The notes under the pieces are model-generated. The model saw only the letters and a program-made list of their open reading frames with translations. It did no database searches and was not told the origin of the DNA. The translations under genes were made by a program, and so were the position numbers. 17,788 nt of DNA from an uncultured Collinsella sp. (GTDB taxonomy: Bacteria; Actinomycetota; Coriobacteriia; Coriobacteriales; Coriobacteriaceae): contig CAKUHP010000025.1 of assembly GCA_934658705.1 (NCBI GenBank), positions 1 to 17,788 of the forward strand, in the 5' to 3' direction. Shown one piece after another: positions 5,615 to 12,438 of the stretch (positions within the stretch are counted from its first letter, which is position 1; each line of letters starts with the position of its first letter).

Positions 5615-8515
5615 CTAGGTCAGTTTCACTATAGGAGCAAAGCCTTTCATAAGCTTTTTGGTCTGGCCGGTCTTTTCGAATTGGACCTCGATCATGTCTC
5701 CGACGACCGAGATCACGGTGCCCGTGCCAAAGGTCTTGTGGCTCACGGTATCGCCCGCGGCAAAGTCCTGCGCCGCGCTGGCGCGATCGACCTTGCGCTC
5801 CACCGTCGGCGACACCTTGGACGACGGCGTCTTGGCTCGCGGCGCACCCGATCCAAAGGTCGAGGCAACGCGGCCGGCATCGGGCGAAACGCCGCGATGG
5901 CGCTCGGTTCCGTAGCTGCTGCCGCCAAAGAAGTCGTCGAAGCTCGAACCGCCGCGCGAGCCGGAACCGCCGGTCGAGCGCGTGCGCGAGCCAAACACCT
6001 TGCCGCCGTACATGTCCGAGCCCATGCCCGAGCCAAAGGTGCCGTGACGGTCGCCACGCTTCTCCCAGCCCGTGCCCTCAAAGCCGGCAGAACCGATGCC
6101 ACTAAACTCGATATCCTCAAATGGAATCTCGTTGAGGAAGCGCGAGCGCGGATTGGCCGAGGTCGAGCCGTAGGTGCGGCGCGTGGCCGCATAGGTCAGG
6201 AACAGACGCTTGCGAGCGCGCGTGATGGCGACGTAGGCCAAGCGGCGCTCCTCCTCGAGCTTGCCCGGGTCATCGCTGCCGCCAAAGTCGTGCACATGCG
6301 GGAAGATGCCCTCCTCCATGCCGGCCACGAAGACCGCCGGGAACTCCAGGCCCTTGGCGGAGTGAATGGTCATCATGGTGATGGCATGCGTCTCGCCGGC
6401 GAGAGAGTCCAAGTCGGAGCGCAGAGCCAGCCACTCCATGAGCGCCGGCAGCGCTTTGCAGGTGAGCGGTCCATAAGTGCGCTCAATCTCGTCAGCATGC
6501 ACGGCACCGGCCGGCAGCTCCGTCGGCGCGGCATAGGCATTGCCCGCGATGGCAGCAGCCAGAGCATCCTGTGGCGACAGCGCCGGGGCGGCCAGGCTAT
6601 CGAGCGGATTGGAGCCCGCAGCGTCGCGAGCACCGACGAGTGCCTCAAACGAAGACGCGGGCGCAGACGGGCCTGGCTCCGGTGCGGGCGCGCTCACCAC
6701 GACGGGCTCGGGCTCAGCGCCAGCGGGCACATCGGCAACGCCAGCCGCACGCAGCTCTTCCAAGCTCTCGAGCGTACCCTCGATATCCTCGTGCGTCTCC
6801 TCAAATTCGGCCGCAACGCCCAGGAATTCCTGGATGTTCTCGGCGCGGCTCTCGGACTCCATCGTGCCCTCGGCACGGAAGGCCTGCAGCAGGCCCGTCT
6901 TGTCGACAATCATCTCGACGACGTCCTTGAGCTCGCCGTCCATGCGACGGCCCTCGCGCACCAGTGCCACAAAGCTCGACAGGCCGTTACGCACCTTGGC
7001 GCTAAACATGCCCGTCTCGGCCGTCGCAATCTCGCAGGCCTGGAAGAACGAGCAGCGGTTGTCGCGCGCAAGCTGCTCAATCTTTTGGATCGAGGTGGAG
7101 CCGATACCGCGGCGCGGCGTGTTGATGACACGCTTGACGCTCATCTCGTCGGCCGGGTTCACAATCATCTTGAGGTAGGCCATGACGTCGCGGATCTCGG
7201 CGCGGTCGAAGAATCGCGTGCCGCCCACAATCTTGTAGGGTACGCCCGCGCGCAGGAACATATCTTCGAGAATACGCGACTGGGCGTTGGTGCGGTAGAA
7301 CACAGCGATGTCGTCGTAGCTCGTGCCCTTGGAGTGCAGCTTTTCGATCTCGCCGGCAATCCAGCGGCCCTCGTCGCGCTCGTCGCTCGCCTGGAAGGCT
7401 TGGATCTTCTCGCCGTCGCCCTCGGCCGTGAATAGGCGCTTGTCCTTGCGCTGCGAGTTGTGACGCACCACGGCGTTCGCGGCGCTCAGAATATGACCCG
7501 TGGAGCGGTAGTTCTGCTCCAGCTTGACGGTCTTGCAGTTTTTAAAGTCCTTCTCAAAGTCCAGGATGTTAGTGATATCGGCGCCGCGCCAGCTGTAAAT
7601 GGACTGGTCGTCGTCGCCCACGACCATGAGGTTTTGGTACTTGGCGGCCAGCAGGTTGGCAATCTCGTACTGGACGTGGTTGGTGTCCTGATACTCGTCG
7701 ACGCTAATGTAGCGGAAGCGCTCCTGGTACTTGTCGAGCACCTCGGGACGGGTGCGCAGCAGCTCGAGCGTGCGCACGAGCAGGTCATCGAAGTCCATGG
7801 CGTTGGCAGCGCGCAGGCGGCGCTCCAGCTCCATATAGACCTGCGCGGCCTTTTTGTCGTTGGGGCTGTCGGCGGATTTGAGCATGTCCTCGGGCCCGAT
7901 CATGGCGTTTTTGGCCGAGCTGATCTTGCTGCGGATCATATTGATGGGGAACTGCTTTTGCTCGATGCCGAGCGCCTGCATAATGTCGCGCACCATGCGC
8001 TTGGAGTCGTCGTCATCGTAGATGGTGAACTGGCCGGTGTAGCCCAGCAGGTCGGCGTCCTCACGCAGCATGCGCACGCACATGGCGTGGAACGTGCATA
8101 CCCACATGCCGCGGGTGCCGCTGGGGATGAGCGCTGCCAGACGCTCGCGCATCTCGGCCGCAGCCTTGTTGGTAAACGTGATGGCCAGGACCTGCCAGGG
8201 CTTAACGTCCAGGTCGCCCAGCATGTGGGCGATGCGGAAGGTCAGGACGCGGGTCTTGCCCGAGCCGGCGCCGGCAAGGACCAGCAGTGGACCTTCGGTC
8301 GTCAGGACCGCCTCGCGCTGGGCAGGGTTCAGGCTATCGATATCGACGAGCGGCTTGACGGGTTTGGGCGCCGGAGCTGGGGCGTCATAGATGTCGAGCG
8401 GGACGAGCTCGGGTTCCGGCGCGGCGGGGGCGGCGTACGCATCGAGCGGTACGGGCTCCGGCGCGGGCGGAACGGGCGCGACGGTGTTCTTTTCCCAGGG
8501 CAAGGGCTGGGTCAT
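5615..8515 (-). CDS. pcrA: UvrD/PcrA-type superfamily 1 DNA helicase
   Basis: This 966-residue 3'-5' DNA helicase would act in excision repair, replication-conflict clearance and RecA removal. The canonical SF1A motifs are present: Q-motif LNPAQREAV (62-70), Walker A AGAGSGKT (81-88), DEYQDTN (273-279), GDDDQSIYSWRGA (300-312), EQNYRST (333-339), TIHSAKGLEFPAVF (716-729) and VAITRARKRL (762-771). The C-terminus (about 916-966, GDTVSHKTFGTGTVISVVGD) matches the Tudor-like PcrA tail that binds RNA polymerase. Three additions make it longer than the usual ~730 residues: a proline/alanine-rich N-terminus with a repeated VPLDxYxAP, an Ala/Pro-rich insertion at about 590-707 and a Gly/Ser-rich linker before the Tudor domain. 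The start at 8515 has GAGGAG; the upstream ATG at 8599 was rejected. Confidence 0.93.
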   Translation of the reverse strand: MTQPLPWEKNTVAPVPPAPEPVPLDAYAAPAAPEPELVPLDIYDAPAPAPKPVKPLVDIDSLNPAQREAVLTTEGPLLVLAGAGSGKTRVLTFRIAHMLGDLDVKPWQVLAITFTNKAAAEMRERLAALIPSGTRGMWVCTFHAMCVRMLREDADLLGYTGQFTIYDDDDSKRMVRDIMQALGIEQKQFPINMIRSKISSAKNAMIGPEDMLKSADSPNDKKAAQVYMELERRLRAANAMDFDDLLVRTLELLRTRPEVLDKYQERFRYISVDEYQDTNHVQYEIANLLAAKYQNLMVVGDDDQSIYSWRGADITNILDFEKDFKNCKTVKLEQNYRSTGHILSAANAVVRHNSQRKDKRLFTAEGDGEKIQAFQASDERDEGRWIAGEIEKLHSKGTSYDDIAVFYRTNAQSRILEDMFLRAGVPYKIVGGTRFFDRAEIRDVMAYLKMIVNPADEMSVKRVINTPRRGIGSTSIQKIEQLARDNRCSFFQACEIATAETGMFSAKVRNGLSSFVALVREGRRMDGELKDVVEMIVDKTGLLQAFRAEGTMESESRAENIQEFLGVAAEFEETHEDIEGTLESLEELRAAGVADVPAGAEPEPVVVSAPAPEPGPSAPASSFEALVGARDAAGSNPLDSLAAPALSPQDALAAAIAGNAYAAPTELPAGAVHADEIERTYGPLTCKALPALMEWLALRSDLDSLAGETHAITMMTIHSAKGLEFPAVFVAGMEEGIFPHVHDFGGSDDPGKLEEERRLAYVAITRARKRLFLTYAATRRTYGSTSANPRSRFLNEIPFEDIEFSGIGSAGFEGTGWEKRGDRHGTFGSGMGSDMYGGKVFGSRTRSTGGSGSRGGSSFDDFFGGSSYGTERHRGVSPDAGRVASTFGSGAPRAKTPSSKVSPTVERKVDRASAAQDFAAGDTVSHKTFGTGTVISVVGDMIEVQFEKTGQTKKLMKGFAPIVKLT

Positions 8516-8576
8516 GGGCGACTCCTCATCTGACGGACGGCGCGCCTGCGGGCAGCGCCATAGCTTGAGCCGTACC

Positions 8577-8607
8577 AGTATACCGAGCCGCGCGGACACC
8601 GACGCAA
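8577..8607 (-). promoter_or_regulatory. Candidate pcrA promoter
   Basis: On the minus strand TATACT (-10, 8582-8577) lies about 60 bp before the pcrA start, with TTGCGT (-35, 8607-8602) 19 bp upstream of it. The spacer is longer than ideal, but the -10 is the only good one in an otherwise GC-rich gap. Confidence 0.35.
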
Positions 8608-8722
8608 ATCACACCACGACTCCGCGCGCGATCGTCAGGCCCGCCCCATTGAGCCAATCACGGAGCCACCGATGTCATGGCAACGGTAGCGAGCGGCGGC
8701 CAGGGCGAACAAATTGGCATGA

Positions 8723-8763
8723 AAAGGGGACGGCATAGACCTTTTGGTCATGCCGCCCCCTTT
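8723..8763 (-). terminator. uppP terminator built on the recurrent GGCATAGACC palindrome
   Basis: AAAGGGGACGGCATAGACC (8723-8741) pairs with GGTCATGCCGCCCCCTTT (8746-8763) with one bulged base and a TTTT loop. It lies 45 bp beyond the uppP stop and, on the minus strand, ends in CCCCTTTT, fitting an intrinsic terminator. The core is shared with the inner hairpin at 5551-5575. Confidence 0.65.
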
Positions 8764-8807
8764 GAATGACAAGTTGTCGTTCTGGTCGCCGCGCAGTGTC
8801 GACTGGG

Positions 8808-9788
8808 CTACAGGCCGAGCATAGGCTCCAGGATGAAGAAGTATGCAAGGACCACGATACCCAGGACAATGCGGTAGACGCCGAAGCACTTGAAGTCGTG
8901 ACGACGGACAAAGCCCATGAGCCACTTAATGGCAATGAGCGAAACCACGAAGGCAACAACGCAGCCAACACCCAGAATGGCAATCTCGTTGGTGCCGAAA
9001 GTACCGCCCTTTATGAAGTACTTGACTAGCTTGAGGGCGCTCGCGCCAAACATGACGGGGATAGCCAGGAAGAACGTGAACTTGGACGCCACCGAACGCG
9101 TGCAGCCCAACAGCAGGCCGCCGATGATGGTGGAACCGGAGCGGGACGTACCCGGCACCAGCGAGAGCACCTGGAAGCAGCCGATGCCCAACGCCGTCTT
9201 CCAGTTCAGGTCCTCGAGTGTCGTGATGGAGCCAAAGTCGAGGTCCTCGCCATCGCCCTCGTCCTCGGCGACAGCCGCAGCAGGCGCCGCAAAGTGGGCG
9301 CCGGCGGGACGTCCGTCCGCCACCACGGCACGAGAGCCAAACGAACCGGCAAAGTCGGCCTCATCACGTTTGCGGGCACGCCAGTTCTCGATCACGATAA
9401 ACAGCACGCCGTACACGATGAGTGCCAGCGCCACGACGGGAGCGTTGTAGAAATGCTCCTCCATCCAGTCGTTAAGCGGCAGACCAATCGCCGCGGCGGG
9501 AATGCAACCGAGCACGATCTTGCCCCACAGCACCCACGTGTCGCGACGGCCTTCCTTGCCTTTGCTGGGCGAGAACGGATTGAGCTCATGGAAGAACAGC
9601 ACGCAGACGGCCAGAATGGCGCCAAGCTGAATCACGACCAGGAACATATTCCAGAACGTCTCGCTCACGTTCATCTTGACGAACTCGTCCACCAAGATCA
9701 TGTGACCCGTCGACGAAACCGGCAACCATTCGGTAATGCCCTCGACCAGGCCCATGAAGGCAGATTTTAGAAGCTCGATAATATCCAA
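8808..9788 (-). CDS. uppP: Undecaprenyl-diphosphate phosphatase (BacA family)
   Basis: This polytopic inner-membrane enzyme removes one phosphate from undecaprenyl diphosphate, recycling the lipid carrier for peptidoglycan; overexpression in relatives gives bacitracin resistance. Both family signatures are clear: GLVEGITEWLPVSSTGH (13-29) and PGTSRSGST (212-220), with several hydrophobic segments. Between them an acidic, Ala-rich, non-hydrophobic stretch (about 141-190, including AEDEGDGEDLDFG) lengthens the protein to 326 residues against the usual ~270. The start is a TTG at 9788 preceded by GAGGGGG at 5 bases and followed directly by the typical DIIELLKSAFMG; the in-frame ATG at 9857 adds residues unlike the family. 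GATAAT at 9855-9850 is a possible -10. It precedes pcrA on the same strand but is separated by a terminator. Confidence 0.92.
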   Translation of the reverse strand: MDIIELLKSAFMGLVEGITEWLPVSSTGHMILVDEFVKMNVSETFWNMFLVVIQLGAILAVCVLFFHELNPFSPSKGKEGRRDTWVLWGKIVLGCIPAAAIGLPLNDWMEEHFYNAPVVALALIVYGVLFIVIENWRARKRDEADFAGSFGSRAVVADGRPAGAHFAAPAAAVAEDEGDGEDLDFGSITTLEDLNWKTALGIGCFQVLSLVPGTSRSGSTIIGGLLLGCTRSVASKFTFFLAIPVMFGASALKLVKYFIKGGTFGTNEIAILGVGCVVAFVVSLIAIKWLMGFVRRHDFKCFGVYRIVLGIVVLAYFFILEPMLGL

Positions 9789-9941
9789 AGGGACCCCCTC
9801 ATTAGACACCCGCCGGTAGATGTTCTGCGGACGATGCGGGCGATGTCCCATTATCAACCGTTAGCGGCGCGACCACGCCTACCCTTACCAAAAAACTCGC
9901 CCGTTCACAGAATTGCGAGCGGTCAAACCGAAATCCTTGGG

Positions 9942-9947
9942 TATAAC
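9942..9947 (+). promoter_or_regulatory. Possible -10 element for uspA
   Basis: TATAAC lies about 90 bp before the uspA start in the 249-bp uppP-uspA divergent gap. No good -35 is found at normal spacing, so an activator or alternative sigma factor might be involved, or the match is accidental. Nothing else was recognised in this gap. Confidence 0.22.
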
Positions 9948-10037
9948 TGCAACAAGGTAAAGTGTCCGGCGGTCAACGCACCCGCGCCCGCCCGACGCAC
10001 GAGCCCCGCGCCCGTGCGATAGACCAAGGAGGAAACC

Positions 10038-10475
10038 ATGAACGAGGGCTACACCAAGGTATTTGTTTCACTCGACGGTACTGAGCAGCAGGATTTTGTG
10101 CTCGCACGCGCCATCAAGGTCGCCGCAAACAACGGCGCCAAGCTGATTATCGGCCACGTGATCGATTCCACAGCGCTCGAGAGCGCAGGGGCTTATCCGG
10201 TCGACCTAGTCAACGGCTTGGAGGAGGCCTTTAACAACTCCATCGCCAAGCAGCTCGAAGAGGCCAAGGCCAATCCCGATATTCCCGAGGTCGAAGTCAT
10301 GATTCGCGCCGGCCGCATTCGCGAGACGCTCAAGGACGAGATGCTCGACGTGGTCAAGCCCGATCTGGTGCTCTGCGGCGCCCGCGGCCTGTCCTCGATC
10401 AAGTATGCGCTGCTGGGCTCGATTTCGACGTTCCTGCTGCGCAATACGGACTGCGACATTTTGGTCGTGAAGTAG
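10038..10475 (+). CDS. Universal stress protein, ATP-binding type
   Basis: This 145-residue single-domain UspA-fold protein begins KVFVSLDGTEQQDFVLARAI and ends with the nucleotide-binding pattern GARG, nine residues, GS (about 113-127), the G-2X-G-9X-G(S/T) motif of ATP-binding Usp proteins, then CDILVVK. Such proteins accumulate in stress or stationary phase and modulate survival; the specific partner is unknown. The start is well supported by AAGGAGG 6 bases upstream. It is monocistronic: divergent from uppP and convergent with hipA, with a strong terminator behind it. Confidence 0.9.
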   Translation: MNEGYTKVFVSLDGTEQQDFVLARAIKVAANNGAKLIIGHVIDSTALESAGAYPVDLVNGLEEAFNNSIAKQLEEAKANPDIPEVEVMIRAGRIRETLKDEMLDVVKPDLVLCGARGLSSIKYALLGSISTFLLRNTDCDILVVK

Positions 10476-10488
10476 CGTTGCTCCCACC

Positions 10489-10581
10489 GGTCGCGGGGCC
10501 TGCGGGGTTTCCACGGGCACGTCCTCGCCGCGTTGCGGCTGCGGGATGTGCCCTTAGGAAACCCCTCCCGGCCCCGCGACC
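10489..10581 (+). ncRNA. 93-nt nested hairpin directly after uspA
   Basis: Three nested stems are visible. The outer is GGTCGCGGGGCC (10489-10500) with GGCCCCGCGACC (10570-10581), perfect over 12 bp. The middle is GGTTTCCACGGGCAC (10506-10520) with GTGCCCTTAGGAAACC (10548-10563). The inner is GCCGC (10527-10531) with GCGGC (10535-10539). It begins 13 bases after the uspA stop. There is no U-run, and a separate classical terminator follows at 10623, so termination is probably not its sole job. It could be a 3'-end stabiliser, a processed small RNA or a palindromic repeat. The ncRNA call is only a label for a strongly structured transcript. Confidence 0.4.
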
Positions 10582-10622
10582 TTCGCAGCCTTACTTCAGC
10601 GAGTTGGCTGATAAAAAGATGG

Positions 10623-10653
10623 CGTGCCGCCCCGTTTGGGGCGGCACGTTTTT
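10623..10653. terminator. Strong bidirectional intrinsic terminator between uspA and hipA
   Basis: CGTGCCGCCCC (10623-10633) pairs perfectly with GGGGCGGCACG (10638-10648) around GTTT and is followed by TTTTTGTTT. On the minus strand the same stem is followed after CCAT by CTTTTT, serving hipA. A second copy of the right arm, GGGGCGGCACGC plus TTTTT, lies at about 10662-10678 and overlaps the end of hipA, allowing an alternative pairing. Confidence 0.88.
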
Positions 10654-10676
10654 GTTTGGGTGGGGCGGCACGCTTT

Positions 10677-11969
10677 TTATGGGGCGATTTTGTTTAAGCG
10701 GGTTTTTACTTCTGGAATGATCTTATCGAACATCGCCTCTGCCTCGGGGAAACCTTCTTCTTTGAGGCTGCGCGCTGCATCTCTCAGTGCGTCTGGCACC
10801 TCACTGCAGGTGTCGTTAATCATTCCGGTGACGATCCCCTGGGGCAAACCCGCCTCGGCCATTTGCCTCAACACCGACTCGCGAGTCACATCATCGATTT
10901 TTCGACTTCCGCCAAACGAAACCCCCATCTCGCGAACAAGATTGGGGTAAATCGTTGTACACAACACGTCGTAGAGCGGCGCCAACCTCACTTGCTTCCA
11001 GTCCTCGTCCCACACGAGTGACCAATTCTTAAGATGGTTGTCGCAGTTTCCTACGGCATAATCGAACAGTTGGTTATAGCCAACAAGGAACCTATCCTCC
11101 ATTTGATTCGTCGACGCCCTTCGTACCGCGTCGACGATAAGCCCCAGGTAATTGACGCCCGTTGGCTCATATTTAAGCTCGCGCGAAATGCCTTTTGCCT
11201 GACAAATGTCCTCCTGGTGCAGACGACTTGGAACCGGCAGCCCGTCGACCGAGTGCCCGGCGCCGGACATCGCTCGGTCAAATCGTTTTACGGCAATTAT
11301 CGGTTCGGCATCTTCAACTCGAATTAGAAAGCACTCCTCGGTTGATAGATCCACCAGCGAAGCAGCTCTCACGCACATCGCTTCACAAACCGTCTCGCCC
11401 GGAAACGCTTTCGACCCCGCTTTGAGGATATGTGTCGACGGAGCCGCCCCGTGGGGTAGATACCATCCGCCGCATGGGTCATCACCTGTATGGTACAGGC
11501 CGATTTTCGCCTGGGCGCCTGCAAGGGAAATTCGACTCTCGAGCGCAAGACCAAAGGCCACCTCCGCTGGCGCGTACGCCAGCTTGTTCAGCTGCTTCTC
11601 CCCTATCCCCTCATAGTTCATTTCGAGACCGTCGGCCGACGGTTCTCGCGTCAAAATCAAAGCGCCGACGGGTTCGTTGCGCACCAAATCGAGGACCTTA
11701 AAGTAATCGCCGCGTTCCGCCCGAGCCTTTTTCTCAAGGTCTCTGTTGAGCTGTCCCTCTGGAATAATGCCGGAGAAAAAGGAGCTCGTTACGTCCGGGC
11801 TGAACGCCTCGGCCGACAAGGGCAACGAGGACGAAATCGGAGCCGCGTCAACATTCTCGAGGTACTCGGGGACATAGGTGAATAGCGGAAGCCCAGCGTT
11901 CTCTTCCAATATGCCAACTAGCTGGTAGGACCCCTTAAACTCACGATGAACGAACAGCGCGCCACCCAT
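10677..11969 (-). CDS. hipA: HipA-family serine/threonine kinase toxin
   Basis: This 430-residue HipA kinase has all the expected landmarks. Near the N-terminus are the FSGIIPEG (65-72) and GDYFKVLDLVRNEPVGAL (87-104) patterns. They are followed by the flexible loop SLAGAQAKIGL (148-158), HILK (180-183), VKRFDR (227-232), HQED (251-254), the catalytic loop GNCDNHLKNWSL (307-318; Asp310) and the metal site APLYDV (330-335; Asp334). HipA kinases phosphorylate translation targets such as glutamyl-tRNA synthetase and cause growth arrest; the target here is unknown. The ATG overlaps the hipB stop by one base (TAATG), giving coupled translation in the standard antitoxin-first order. Kinase residues look intact, so it is probably active. 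Confidence 0.9.
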   Translation of the reverse strand: MGGALFVHREFKGSYQLVGILEENAGLPLFTYVPEYLENVDAAPISSSLPLSAEAFSPDVTSSFFSGIIPEGQLNRDLEKKARAERGDYFKVLDLVRNEPVGALILTREPSADGLEMNYEGIGEKQLNKLAYAPAEVAFGLALESRISLAGAQAKIGLYHTGDDPCGGWYLPHGAAPSTHILKAGSKAFPGETVCEAMCVRAASLVDLSTEECFLIRVEDAEPIIAVKRFDRAMSGAGHSVDGLPVPSRLHQEDICQAKGISRELKYEPTGVNYLGLIVDAVRRASTNQMEDRFLVGYNQLFDYAVGNCDNHLKNWSLVWDEDWKQVRLAPLYDVLCTTIYPNLVREMGVSFGGSRKIDDVTRESVLRQMAEAGLPQGIVTGMINDTCSEVPDALRDAARSLKEEGFPEAEAMFDKIIPEVKTRLNKIAP

Positions 11970-12259
11970 TATTTTCCCCTCACCTTCAGAATAAAATCGA
12001 TATCCACGATGGAGGCGTAGTCGAAAATGACACCGATTTCGACCGTTGTCCGCCCCCGCTCGATGTCGCCGATCACACGAAGGCTGCGGCCCGTCATAGT
12101 CGCGACATCGCGTTGAGTCAGACCAAGTTCACGTCTTCTAAGCCTAAGGGCCTTCCCCATCTCGCCCGGATCAAAAACCATGCGCTCCGAGAAAGCAGTT
12201 TCTGACGGCTTGAGTTTGATACGCCCATCGAGCACTTTAGTCGTTCTCACCGTTCTCAT
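11969..12259 (-). CDS. hipB: HipB-type antitoxin, XRE-family DNA-binding protein
   Basis: This 96-residue protein has an unstructured-looking basic N-terminus (1-30) and a helix-turn-helix of the Cro/C1 type (about 33-86: MGKALRLRRRELGLTQRDVA, then TGRSLRVIGDIERGR). HipB proteins bind HipA, keep it inactive and repress the operon together with it. The start is supported by AAGGGG about 7 bases upstream. Immediately before it lie four palindromes that are its probable operators. The long N-terminal arm ahead of the HTH is unusual; E. coli HipB starts near its HTH and has its extension at the C-terminus. Confidence 0.85.
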   Translation of the reverse strand: MRTVRTTKVLDGRIKLKPSETAFSERMVFDPGEMGKALRLRRRELGLTQRDVATMTGRSLRVIGDIERGRTTVEIGVIFDYASIVDIDFILKVRGK

Positions 12260-12270
12260 GTCGCCCCTTA

Positions 12271-12413
12271 GCTATGTTCCCATTCGTGAACATAGTATAG
12301 AACTATATAGCAATGTTCCCGAACGGGAACATTGCTTTCCAGGTAACACCTATATTCACGTTCGGGAACATTGCGCCCGCTGCTTCAGCTATGTTCCCGA
12401 ACGTAAACATAGC
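12271..12413. promoter_or_regulatory. hipBA operator array: four 26-bp palindromes at exact 39-bp spacing
   Basis: Four inverted repeats are centred at 12283.5, 12322.5, 12361.5 and 12400.5. Site 1 (12271-12296) has arms CTATGTTC and GAACATAG. Site 2 (12310-12335) has perfect 12-bp arms GCAATGTTCCCG and CGGGAACATTGC around AA. Site 3 (12349-12374) has an intact right arm CGGGAACATTGC and a degraded left arm. Site 4 (12388-12413) has GCTATGTTCCCG and CGTAAACATAGC. Spacers are 13 bp and unrelated. Site 1 lies 12 bp before the hipB start and overlaps the candidate -10; site 2 covers the -35 region. HipB is the expected binder. Confidence 0.8.
12294..12323 (-). promoter_or_regulatory. Candidate hipBA promoter
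   Basis: On the minus strand TATACT (12299-12294) is a good -10, about 35 bp before the hipB ATG. The -35 region at 18 bp, TTCGGG (12323-12318), is poor and lies inside operator site 2. An alternative -10 is TATAGT at 12307-12302. Either would be blocked by proteins bound at sites 1 and 2. Confidence 0.42.
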
Positions 12414-12438
12414 CCAGAGAATAACAGCAGAAGCGAGC

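Noticed and set aside
5681..8533. Long plus-strand frames (584 and 357 codons) opposite pcrA
   Set aside because: Arg/Ala/His/Val-rich antisense frames with no motifs; the opposite strand encodes an intact helicase.
8516..8599. Longer PcrA start at 8599
   Set aside because: The 28 extra residues overlap the candidate promoter and lack a ribosome site; the start at 8515 has GAGGAG.
9789..9857. ATG-initiated longer form of UppP
   Set aside because: The extra 23 residues are unlike the family N-terminus and have no ribosome site, whereas TTG at 9788 has GAGGGGG at 5 bases.
12271..12413. CRISPR-like array (regular 26-bp repeats)
   Set aside because: Spacers are only 13 bp, repeats are palindromic operators that vary, and there are no cas genes; the position before hipB explains them.
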